Positions 56,958 to 64,000 of a stretch of DNA of 64,000 bases are shown piece by piece. The translations under genes were made by a program, and so were the position numbers. Numbering within the stretch: position 1 is the first letter of the stretch; each line of letters opens with the position of its first letter. Source of the stretch: Kineosporia mesophila. Its GTDB lineage: Bacteria; Actinomycetota; Actinomycetes; Actinomycetales; Kineosporiaceae. Where the stretch lies: assembly GCF_021129235.1 (NCBI RefSeq), contig NZ_JAJOMA010000002.1, positions 356,808-420,807 of the forward strand, written 5' to 3'. The notes below the pieces were generated by a model. The model was not told the origin of the DNA. It worked only from the letters and a program-made list of their open reading frames with translations, and did no database searches.

Positions 56958-58852
56958 ACCCTCCCGGCGGCACGGCGAACCAGGAATTCGGTGACAACAA
57001 CGACGTCGAGCTGCTGATCGGGGTTTCGCACGGTGACGTGTACTTCAATGCGTCGAAGGCGCCGACGTCGGCGGAGCTCCTGGACCTCGGAAAACGCAAT
57101 TTGAGTAGCGGTATCGTCGACAGGGCACGTAGCCGCATCGATGAGGCGATCGAGGGAGGTCTGCGGGGCGGCGAGGTGTGCTTCTACTTCGTCCTCGCAC
57201 TCCTGAGCGGCCGCAGCCTGGAGCAACTGTCCGAGCATGAACGGCAGCGCCTGAAAGGCGCCGAAAGCGATCTGCTGCACAACGGATCGCCGGGTCCGAT
57301 TGATCTGGCGGCACATCTGGTGCTGGACCTGGTCGATCTCGACGCCGGTGGCCGGGACGACGTCGATGCTCTGTTCGATCGTCTGGACGAGATCGGCGAG
57401 CAGTGGCGTCGTCCCATCGTGCGGCACCTCGAGTTCGTGGTGGACGGGCGGGCCAAGGACGCCCTCTGGAAACGGAGTGTCAAGCAGGCCCAAGCGGACC
57501 AGAAGAACCAGGGCAGGGTGGACCGGGCCTGGAAATTTTTCCATCCCAATCCCCTTGAGCCCGTTAAGGCGCCGGTACGCGAGTTCCGCCCGCACGTCCT
57601 GGCAGCGGGGGGTCTGGTGGCCAGTTCGCTGATGACGATGGCCTTCCTGATCCAGCTGGTCACCGGCGTCCTCAGCGTCCTCTGGTTCGTGGTCGCCCTG
57701 ATCGCAGCCGGTACGTGCGTCTTCCTGATCTGTGACCGCTCGGCCCACCGGCGCGTGAGCGTCCGGGCTTCGGTGCTCCGCCCCCCGCTCGAAACGCCTC
57801 CCATCCATCTCGCAGGCCCGCTCGGGATGTACTGCAAGCGTTACGCCAAGGAAGAGCTCCTGGATGTGAAGGGAGTCATGGACGCGACGAAACCCCTTCG
57901 TGACGCCGTGGCTTGGGAACTGTCTTTGACCTATCCCGAAAACGGGCGGATGCACACCGGTCCGATTCGCTGGCTGATCCGCTACCGCGCACGCCAGATC
58001 ATCGCTATCGCCCGCTCCGGAAACCCGGCCGGGCTTGGCCCGGAACTCGCTGCTGTTCCGATGACCGCACTGGGCATTGCGGTCGGTGGGGTGGTTGCTG
58101 TGGCGACCGGTCTCACCCTTCTCGGAGGAGCGCTGAGTGCGGATGCCTGGTCCGCTGTGCAGGTGCTGCCGCTGATCGCGCTGTTCGGTTATCTGACGGT
58201 GCGTCTGGGTCTGAGGATCGTGGGGAACGAGCGAGAGGCCCACTACCTTCGCCAGCGTTCGCAGGAGCAATACCGGCTGGACTTCGAGAAGTTCCAAGAA
58301 TGGCGGGACCGGCTTTGCGATCGGCCGGAAGAGGACGAGATGGCTGAATGGCTCAGCGCCGACCGGGTACTCCTGATCGATCGGGCGCTGACCCACTACA
58401 AGCTGGAGCCGCGCCAGGTCCTGTCACACGCCATCCTCGAGTCGCCGGACAAGGGCAATCAGGCGCACAGCCGTGCGCGGGTCTCCAGTGGCCCGTGGCG
58501 TCATCAGCACTACAGCCTGACGATGTTCCTGCTCAGCGGCGACGGCATTCGGCAGGTCATGACGAAGCTCGAGTTCGCCACCGGGCGATTGAGCAACGAT
58601 GCGCGGGAGAACTTTCGCTACGACACCATCTGCTCGTTCCGGGTCGAGACCACTCCGGGAAACGGTCGCATCCTGAAACTACGCAGGATGGATGGTAACT
58701 CGGACGAATATGCGATCGTCGCCGAAGACGAGACCCCGGGTATCGCGGACGACGTCGCCGAGATATCAGCTGAGGCAGCCGGTCTGCATCAGACCATCCA
58801 CCTGCTGGAAGGAATTGCCGCCGAGGGCAGGACCTGGCTGACCGCGGGGTGA
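56954..58852 (+). CDS. Four-helix membrane protein with N-terminal shared motif
   Basis: 632 residues from ATG 56954, overlapping the previous stop (ATGA). Residues 14-31 (DNNDVELLIGVSHGDVYF) nearly repeat the motif of the upstream phosphorylase-like protein. A ~150-residue helical, TPR-like region (LLDLGKRNLSSGIVDRARSR, GEVCFYFVLALLSGRS) follows. Then come two pairs of membrane helices (LMTMAFLIQLVTGVLSVLWF, VVALIAAGTCVFLI; TALGIAVGGVVAVATGLTLL, AVQVLPLIALFGYLTVRLGL) with ~110 residues between them, and a ~220-residue cytoplasmic tail. I recognise no family. It may be the sensor or membrane effector that recruits the phosphorylase-like protein through the shared motif. Confidence 0.78.
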   Translation: MNPPGGTANQEFGDNNDVELLIGVSHGDVYFNASKAPTSAELLDLGKRNLSSGIVDRARSRIDEAIEGGLRGGEVCFYFVLALLSGRSLEQLSEHERQRLKGAESDLLHNGSPGPIDLAAHLVLDLVDLDAGGRDDVDALFDRLDEIGEQWRRPIVRHLEFVVDGRAKDALWKRSVKQAQADQKNQGRVDRAWKFFHPNPLEPVKAPVREFRPHVLAAGGLVASSLMTMAFLIQLVTGVLSVLWFVVALIAAGTCVFLICDRSAHRRVSVRASVLRPPLETPPIHLAGPLGMYCKRYAKEELLDVKGVMDATKPLRDAVAWELSLTYPENGRMHTGPIRWLIRYRARQIIAIARSGNPAGLGPELAAVPMTALGIAVGGVVAVATGLTLLGGALSADAWSAVQVLPLIALFGYLTVRLGLRIVGNEREAHYLRQRSQEQYRLDFEKFQEWRDRLCDRPEEDEMAEWLSADRVLLIDRALTHYKLEPRQVLSHAILESPDKGNQAHSRARVSSGPWRHQHYSLTMFLLSGDGIRQVMTKLEFATGRLSNDARENFRYDTICSFRVETTPGNGRILKLRRMDGNSDEYAIVAEDETPGIADDVAEISAEAAGLHQTIHLLEGIAAEGRTWLTAG

Positions 58853-58872
58853 CCCCAGCCGGGCATGAACCA

Positions 58873-58914
58873 ATGGGGGACGGGGTCGGCACCGGTGCCG
58901 ACCCCGTCCCCCAT
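58873..58914 (+). terminator. Perfect 42-bp palindromic terminator of the Nudix operon
   Basis: ATGGGGGACGGGGTCGGCAC... mirrored without spacer, starting 20 bp after the operon's last stop. Confidence 0.85.
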
Positions 58915-59053
58915 CATTCTGGTTGGCTTGCAGGGGACCTCAGGCCAGTGGGGCCTGCGCCTCATCGAACAGAGGCGGTCGACGGCGCTGGGTGGGGTCG
59001 CGGATGTCCCGTGCGTCGTCCAGGAAGTGAGGGGCAGATCAATGGGGGTGTGC

Positions 59054-59303
59054 TCACGGCGTCCACAGGGCGGACAGGGGGAAGGCTACGATGCGATCTC
59101 CGAACGGTGCCGTGGTCGGGCCGGTGTGCAGAACGAATCCCGCGACGAGCCGGCCGCCGAGGCGATCACGCATCTGCGCGAGCCATCTGACGTCACGGCT
59201 GCTGATGCTGGAAGCAGCCTTGACCTCGATGCCGATGACGCGGCCTCCTTGGCTTCCAGCACGAGGTCCACTTCGGCTCCGTCACGGTCGCGGTAGTGGA
59301 ACA
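59054..59303 (-). pseudogene. C-terminal remnant of an AAA ATPase with DUF4143
   Basis: In one minus frame LFHYRDRDGAEVDLVLEAKE is the signature of the DUF4143 nuclease-like C-domain. After a frameshift the rest continues (VIGIEVKAASSISSRDVRW, LAQMRDRLGGRLVAGFVLH, IVAFPLSALWTP) to a stop at 59054. The AAA ATPase part and everything before LFHYR are lost. Such ATPases are common in accessory or defence-like regions. No gene is seen in the following 250 bp. Confidence 0.75.
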
Positions 59304-59554
59304 ACCGCGCATCGACATCGGCACCGCGCCGCTTCCGGTCTGTTCCGGTCCGCCAGCAAGACTCGTCATCGGCTCAGCCGCGTCGGCAACCGTCAGCTCA
59401 ACGCCGCCGACGAATGGTGATACCCCGGCTGCTGCGGGTTTATCCACCGGCGGGGGCCATGGTCAAGCGCCGCCAGGCCGGAGGCGGGACGGACGCACCC
59501 TCAGACGCAGCGCCCTCATCATCCCGGAGCCATGCTTGGCCCAAATGGCGCCGG

Positions 59555-59755
59555 TCAGTGCTGAGCCACCAGTGTCACGATGGGCTCAGCATCAGTAATG
59601 ACCCACGCAACCCCCGAAACCGTCCACGTCCCCGGCTGGCCCGGAACGCCCAGGACCGTGTCGCCCACCCGCGGCACGCTCACCCAGTTCACGTCTACAG
59701 GCACATCCACGCTGCCACCGGCACCCGCCGCCGGAATATCAAAAGTGATCTTCAC
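59555..59755 (-). CDS. Small hypothetical protein
   Basis: 66 residues from GTG 59755, with AGGAG at good spacing. The protein (KITFDIPAAGAGGSVDVPVD, GTWTVSGVAWVITDAEP) is short, acidic and beta-rich, with no cysteine or membrane segment. I do not recognise it. The good ribosome-binding site and normal codon use suggest a real gene. Confidence 0.5.
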   Translation of the reverse strand: MKITFDIPAAGAGGSVDVPVDVNWVSVPRVGDTVLGVPGQPGTWTVSGVAWVITDAEPIVTLVAQH

Positions 59756-59980
59756 TGTCGCTCCTGTCCGAAGTACTCATATCGGTCACGGATCCTGGCA
59801 GTATCCAGGCCCTCGCGCCCCTTGAGTCCTACCGCGCAGGTGGGAAGAGGAGTGCGGCCGTCCGGCGACTGCTGTCGTAGCGCCGGAAGGACGTGCGACC
59901 GAAGGACCGGTGATCCGAGCTCCGGAACAACTCGCCACGCCGGTGGAGCAGATCCGGGCCGGCTGCACTCCCTGCGCTGA

Positions 59981-60217
59981 TCAGTTCTCCGGGAGGGCGG
60001 CGAAGTCGCGCTTGGCCTGGCGGTACCACCCCATACCGGCGATCGGGTGCTTCCACCGGCCCTGCATCTCCTTCCAGGCCGGCACGTGCGCGGTGTCACC
60101 CGCGGTGACAACCTCCTTCAGGTGAGCGTCCTGCGCTTTGATGACCACATTGGCGTCCTTGCCGACGTGTGCCTGGTCGCAGGGCCCACCCAGCTGCCGG
60201 CAGGTCATGGTCTTCAT
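59981..60217 (-). CDS. Small DUF1059-like protein
   Basis: 78 residues. Begins MKTMTCRQLGGPCDQAHVG, the C-R-x-L-G-x-x-C-D motif of the DUF1059 family of small proteins, and continues with HLKEVVTAGDTAH. The C-terminal MQGRWKHPIAGMGWYRQAK is an addition beyond the core. GGAG precedes the ATG. The role is unknown; the paired cysteines could bind metal. Confidence 0.7.
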   Translation of the reverse strand: MKTMTCRQLGGPCDQAHVGKDANVVIKAQDAHLKEVVTAGDTAHVPAWKEMQGRWKHPIAGMGWYRQAKRDFAALPEN

Positions 60218-60330
60218 CTCGGTGGCTCCGTTCGTCGGTGGATGCTGTGATCACGGTAGGAGCGCAGGGCGAGGTGCCGCTTCTTGATTCCTGACCCGTC
60301 GTGATCTCGTACCGGGGGGAAGACGAGAAT

Positions 60331-61560
60331 GTGCCGGTGCCGACCATCGGGAAGTTCGCTGCCCTCCGTGCCCCAGACGTGCGCACCTACCTCATCGGCG
60401 GCGCGCTCGCGATGATGGCCGACAACATCGAGCACGTCATCACGTACTGGGTGCTGTGGGGAAAGTTCCATTCCCCACTCCTGGCCGGGTTCCAGGTCAT
60501 CAGCCACTGGCTCCCGTTCCTGCTGTTCTCGCTGGCCTCCGGCGCGCTGGCCGACCGCTACGACTGTCGTCGCGTGATCCAGGCCGGTCAGGTGCTGTTC
60601 ATGCTGGTCTCGGCCTCCTGGGGTGTGCTGTTCCTGACCGGCACGCTGCAGATCTGGCACGCCTGCGTGCTGCTGGTGCTGCACGGCTGCGCCGGGGTGC
60701 TGTGGGGGCCGGCCGAGCAGATGATGCTGCACGATTTCGTCGGCCGGGAGGCCCTGCCCAGCGCGGTGCGCCTGAACGCCACCTTCAAGAGCCTCGGGGT
60801 GCTGTGCGGGCCCGCGGTCGGCTCACTCCTGCTGCTCGGGCTGGGCCCCACCGGCGGCATCTTCGCCAACATCGCGATCTACCTACCCCTGACCCTGTTC
60901 CTCTTCCGCACGCGCTACACCGGGCACCAACGGACGGTGGGTCCGGCTCCGGTGCGTCCGGGGTTCCGCGACACCTTCCGTGTGCTGGGCGAGGTGAGGG
61001 GTGACCGGCTGCTCGTCGGCATGATCCTCCTGGCCGGTCTGGGCGCGTTCTTCGTCGGGGCATCGCTGCAGTCGACGATGCCGGTCTTCGCCCAGGACCT
61101 GGGAGCCGGTGACACGGGCCTGACTTACGGCGTGCTGCTCTTCGCGGCCGGTATCGGCGGGGTGGTGGGCGGGCTGGTGCTGGAGGCCACCGGCTGGATC
61201 GGTGCCAGCGTGCCGGCGGCCGTGATCGCGACCGTGCTGTACGGCGCGAGCACCCTGGTCTTCGCCGTCACCAGCCTCTACCCCCTGGCCCTGGTCATGC
61301 TCGTCGTGAGCGGGGTCGCGAACCTGGTGGCCACCTCCACCGCCCAGACCGTGGTGCAACTGCGTGCACCCCAGGACCGGCGCGGTCGGGTCCTGGGCCT
61401 GTACGGGATGTCGTCCAGCGGCTTGCGCCTGGGCAGCGGCTTCACCGTCGGGGCCCTCGGCGCCGTGGTCGGCGTGCACACCTCGCTGGCCGTCAGCGCG
61501 GGGATGCTCTGCCTCGCAGCTCTTCTCGTCGGGAGGGCGAGCAGCCGAGCGACCCGGTGA
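60331..61560 (+). CDS. MFS transporter
   Basis: 409 residues from GTG 60331, with GGGGGGAAG upstream (an in-frame GTG at 60301 lacks it). Twelve hydrophobic segments, the loop GALADRYDCRRVI (MFS signature G-x-x-x-D-R-x-x-R-R) and a mid-protein cytoplasmic loop FRTRYTGHQRTVG. The sequence resembles MFS_3 / enterobactin-exporter-like permeases. The final helices carry TAQTVVQLRAPQDRRGRVLG, typical of this branch. The substrate is unknown. Confidence 0.88.
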   Translation: MPVPTIGKFAALRAPDVRTYLIGGALAMMADNIEHVITYWVLWGKFHSPLLAGFQVISHWLPFLLFSLASGALADRYDCRRVIQAGQVLFMLVSASWGVLFLTGTLQIWHACVLLVLHGCAGVLWGPAEQMMLHDFVGREALPSAVRLNATFKSLGVLCGPAVGSLLLLGLGPTGGIFANIAIYLPLTLFLFRTRYTGHQRTVGPAPVRPGFRDTFRVLGEVRGDRLLVGMILLAGLGAFFVGASLQSTMPVFAQDLGAGDTGLTYGVLLFAAGIGGVVGGLVLEATGWIGASVPAAVIATVLYGASTLVFAVTSLYPLALVMLVVSGVANLVATSTAQTVVQLRAPQDRRGRVLGLYGMSSSGLRLGSGFTVGALGAVVGVHTSLAVSAGMLCLAALLVGRASSRATR

Positions 61561-61680
61561 TCAGCGACGTGGTCATGTTCGGCAGCGGCGGAGATGATGC
61601 CGCCCCTGGTGAATTGCTGTGTACCGCGGTTGGGTTCGCTGGATCGCCGCGCTGGGGACCGGCGAAGGCCGTTCCGGCGG

Positions 61681-61713
61681 GGGTGGGACCGGAACCGGGG
61701 CCCGGTCCCACCC
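61681..61713 (-). terminator. Hairpin terminator of the Spherulin-4 gene
   Basis: GGGTGGGACCG / CGGTCCCACCC 11-bp arms with an 11-nt loop, directly after the stop of the minus-strand gene. Confidence 0.7.
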
Positions 61714-61717
61714 TGGC

Positions 61718-63574
61718 TCAGCCGGTCACCGCCGCGGTGTTGTAGTCGGAGTAGGCCCCGCTGCCGTTGAACACCACGGACAACTGGGTGGCCGAGCCGA
61801 ACGTCGAGCTCGGGACCGACCAGGTGTAGGTGGTGCCGGTGCTGTTGGCCGCCGTGGTGAGGCCGGGGGTCAGGACCGAGGTCCAGTTCCAGTCACCGAC
61901 GGCCCCCGCGTGGCGGTACAGGGTCACGGCCGCGCTGCTGGTCTCGATCATGTACTCGGTGCCGATGCCGTTGATGTAGTAGCCGGTGGTGGCGCTGCCG
62001 TCGGTGTCGACGAACACGTGCTGGAAACCGTACGGCAGGTTGAACGACGCCGAGAGGGTCGTGGTGGTGCTGCCGTGCGTGACCGCCGGGGCGGTGATCG
62101 GGGTCGGGTTGGTGGTGGTCACCGCGACCGCGGTGGAGGCCGCCGAGACCGAGCCACTCGCGTCCACCGCCTTGACCGTGAAGCTGTGGGTCGTGCCCGG
62201 GTCGAGGTCACCGATGTGCACCGAGAGCACGCTGTCGGGCACGTCGAGGATCAGGGCGGAGCCGTCGTAGATGCGGAAACGGGTGATGGCGCCGCCGTTC
62301 CCGGACTTCGGGTAGGTCCAGGTGAGCTGGGTGCTGGTGGACTTGGTCTGGGTGGCCGTGACGCCGCCGGGAGCTCCGGGCAAGGTGGTGCCGCTCGCGG
62401 GAGTGGCGACCGACAGGGCCGGGCCGGCCGCGCTCACGCTCGCGTCGTAGTGCCGGGCCTTCACCGTGAACGAGTACGTGGTGGCAGGTTTCAGGCCGGT
62501 GACGTCGAACTGGGTGTTGGCCGGGGTGCCGTTGGCGACCGAGCCGATCTTGGTGCTGCCCTGGTACACGTCGTACCCGGCCACGCCGGACGAGGTGCTG
62601 GAGGCCCAGGACAGCGTCAGTGAGGTGCCCTTGAGTGCGGTGGCCGACGGTTTGGCCGGGGTGGCCGGCGTGGTGGTGGCCGTGACCTGGGTGGCTGCGA
62701 GTTCCGCCTGCCAGTAGGCGGTTGCGGGAACGGTGTCCCACGGGTTGGGCAGGGTGTCGGGGGTGACGTAGACGTACCCGGCGTTGTCGGCCTTGGACCG
62801 GGTGATCACCTGCTGGAGGGCCGTGGTGGTCGGCACGTCGTAGATCAGCTCGAGGAACTGGTTCGGGTCACCGTCGAGCTGCCACTGCGCGGTCTGGTAC
62901 TGCGAGGGGCGGGTGGTGGCCAGGAAGTCGGTGTAGGTGCCCTCGAAGGTGAGCAGCACATCGGCCGAGTCCTCGTAGCACTGCGGCACCGCCACGCCCG
63001 GGTTGACCACGGTCAGCGCCCCCGGGTGGTTGTCGTGCACGTACTGGTCGAGCTGGGCGTACAGGTCGGCGTACTCGTTGCTGCCGCTGGTCGGTCCGCA
63101 GGTGTTCAGGCCGTCGTCGAAGAAGATGCCGTCGACCGAGGCGCCGTACACGCTGTACCAGCGGTCGATGTCCTGCTCGGCCTGCACCAGCCAGGCGGTC
63201 TTCGTGCTCTCGCCCAGCCGGGTCTTACGGGCCGGGTCGGTGACACCGAAGTAGCCGGTGTCCACGTACCCGAGCACCTTCGTGCCGGCCGCGTGCACGC
63301 CGGAGATCGCCGAGGCCCAGCCGGCGTCGGCGGTCGAGGAACCGGGCCCGTTGGACACGTTCGCCACCGCGAAACCGAGCGCGGCGCCCGAGGTCTTGAG
63401 CGCGTTCCAGGCCGCTGTGTCACTGGTCGGGATGTAGGCGGGGATGCCGACCTTCTGCTCCAGGTCGGTGGCCGCCGCCGAGGCGGGCTGCTGGGCGACG
63501 AACAGGCTCGCCCCCAGGGCGATGGTGAGGGCAACGATCCGCCCGCTGAGACTTCGTCCGCGCTTTTTCAACAC
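61718..63574 (-). CDS. Secreted Spherulin-4-family protein with two FN3 domains
   Basis: 618 residues from GTG 63574, with GAGGAG 7 nt upstream. Sec signal: RIVALTIALGASLFVAQQPASA. The catalytic-type domain (~40-275; VGIPAYIPTSDTAAWNAL, AVANVSNGPGSS, KVLGYVDTGYFG, VDGIFFDDGLN, LLTFEGTY) is Spherulin-4/GH114-like, with acidic residues in the TIM-barrel positions expected for a glycosidase. Two fibronectin-III domains (~300-385, 395-480) and a C-terminal beta domain (YGFQHVFVDTDGSATTGYY) follow. It may hydrolyse an amino-sugar polymer in biofilm or spore coats; the target is inference. Confidence 0.88.
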   Translation of the reverse strand: MLKKRGRSLSGRIVALTIALGASLFVAQQPASAAATDLEQKVGIPAYIPTSDTAAWNALKTSGAALGFAVANVSNGPGSSTADAGWASAISGVHAAGTKVLGYVDTGYFGVTDPARKTRLGESTKTAWLVQAEQDIDRWYSVYGASVDGIFFDDGLNTCGPTSGSNEYADLYAQLDQYVHDNHPGALTVVNPGVAVPQCYEDSADVLLTFEGTYTDFLATTRPSQYQTAQWQLDGDPNQFLELIYDVPTTTALQQVITRSKADNAGYVYVTPDTLPNPWDTVPATAYWQAELAATQVTATTTPATPAKPSATALKGTSLTLSWASSTSSGVAGYDVYQGSTKIGSVANGTPANTQFDVTGLKPATTYSFTVKARHYDASVSAAGPALSVATPASGTTLPGAPGGVTATQTKSTSTQLTWTYPKSGNGGAITRFRIYDGSALILDVPDSVLSVHIGDLDPGTTHSFTVKAVDASGSVSAASTAVAVTTTNPTPITAPAVTHGSTTTTLSASFNLPYGFQHVFVDTDGSATTGYYINGIGTEYMIETSSAAVTLYRHAGAVGDWNWTSVLTPGLTTAANSTGTTYTWSVPSSTFGSATQLSVVFNGSGAYSDYNTAAVTG

Positions 63575-63655
63575 CGTGCAGCTCCTCAAGGAGTGGGGCA
63601 TTTCGGGATCGCCGTAACGGTAAAGCGCTCAATTCAGCTCACTCAATGGTTTCTA

Positions 63656-63691
63656 TGAGCAATAACGAGCAAAATGATGCATAAGTGCTCA
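63656..63691. promoter_or_regulatory. Operator-like repeats in the Spherulin-4/DeoR promoter
   Basis: TGAGCA (63656) and TGCTCA (63686) form a dyad, with a direct repeat GAGCAATAAC / GAGCAAAATG between them. The stretch is AT-rich and lies between divergent genes; it is the likely DeoR operator. Confidence 0.55.
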
Positions 63692-63711
63692 CCTCATCAG
63701 CTGGAGGCAGC

Positions 63712-64000
63712 TTGAACCGCCACGCAAGGCTCAGCGCGCTGCTCGACCTGATGGGTGAGGCCGGGCACGTGGACGCCGTGGCGGTCGCCCGGCAGCTCGA
63801 CGTCTCCGCCTCGACGATCCGCCGTGACCTCAACTACCTGCACGACCAGCAACTGGTCACCCGCACCCGGGGCGGGGCCGTGGCCACGACGATCAGCTAT
63901 GACCTGCCCATCCGCTACCGCAGCGCCGGTCGCCGCGGCGACAAGGCCCGCATCGGCGAGGCTGCGGCCCGGCTGGTGGGCGTCCACGACATCGTCGGCC
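63712..64000 (+). CDS. DeoR-family regulator, 3' end outside window
   Basis: Frame from TTG 63712 (GGAGG upstream), open to the last base; 96 codons are visible. The N-terminal DeoR helix-turn-helix is clear: RHARLSALLDLMGEAGHVD, AVARQLDVSASTIRRDL, QLVTRTRGGAV. The sugar-phosphate-isomerase-like effector domain begins at RYRSAGRRGDKARIGEAAA. DeoR proteins usually sense a sugar phosphate and control a neighbouring sugar-use gene. Here the divergent Spherulin-4 glycosidase is the likely target. Confidence 0.9.
   Translation, partial: MNRHARLSALLDLMGEAGHVDAVAVARQLDVSASTIRRDLNYLHDQQLVTRTRGGAVATTISYDLPIRYRSAGRRGDKARIGEAAARLVGVHDIVG

Overview
The window is 64 kb of very GC-rich, densely coded DNA. 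It has many GTG and TTG starts, frequent ATGA stop/start overlaps, many TetR regulators, Tat and lipoprotein signals, an XRE/DUF397 regulator and a PASTA-less Ser/Thr kinase. All this points to the chromosome of a mycelial or soil actinomycete; a Kineosporia-like genus is a guess I cannot test. No rRNA, tRNA, CRISPR array, integrase or transposase was seen.

Layout: 1-5.4 kb holds the 3' part of a double glycosyltransferase, a coupled HemN-like radical SAM gene, a membrane protein and a META-like lipoprotein. 5.4-9.3 kb holds a broken TetR gene, an MFS exporter and a two-component system. 9.3-12.1 kb is a TetR / P450 / ferredoxin / TetR cluster on the minus strand, divergent from a siderophore-interacting reductase. 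13-14.4 kb combines an XRE-DUF397 fusion regulator, three minisatellites and a 54-bp perfect palindrome. 15.4-20.9 kb is one giant eukaryote-like acyl-CoA carboxylase, followed by a Tat-exported multicopper oxidase. 23-31.7 kb holds regulator/enzyme pairs (XRE/SDR, TetR/beta-ketoacyl synthase, ADH/TetR) and a secreted ricin-FN3-sugar dehydrogenase. 31.8-41 kb is mixed metabolism: FGGY kinase, flavodoxin, M55 peptidase, a PEP-mutase/hydroxyacid dehydrogenase deletion scar, MFS, hydrolase, TetR and SDR.

41-51.5 kb holds two universal stress proteins, a 1304-residue Ser/Thr kinase with a repetitive linker, a deletion-scarred P450, a YdjM-type membrane protein, a GGDEF-EAL protein and a divergent SDR/LysR pair. 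Similar boxes of the form GGACCTTCGSCCCT lie before several of these genes and before one membrane protein at 32 kb, suggesting a DosR/DevR-like stress regulon.

52.5-59.3 kb looks like a small conflict or defence neighbourhood. It holds HipB-HipA, a decayed winged-helix fragment, and a translationally coupled three-gene operon: a Nudix/NrtR-like protein, a nucleoside phosphorylase-fold protein and a four-helix membrane protein. It ends with a decayed DUF4143 ATPase tail. The second and third operon proteins share an almost identical 18-residue motif ending in SHG(N/D)(L/V)(F/Y)F, in the position where bacterial amyloid-signalling effector/sensor pairs carry matching motifs. This is the best candidate here for an undescribed system.

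The right end (59.5-64 kb) has two small genes, an MFS transporter, a secreted Spherulin-4/FN3 protein and the 5' end of a divergent DeoR regulator. A dispersed near-perfect 50-56 bp palindrome occurs three times (4.5, 14.05 and 35.1 kb), always between genes.
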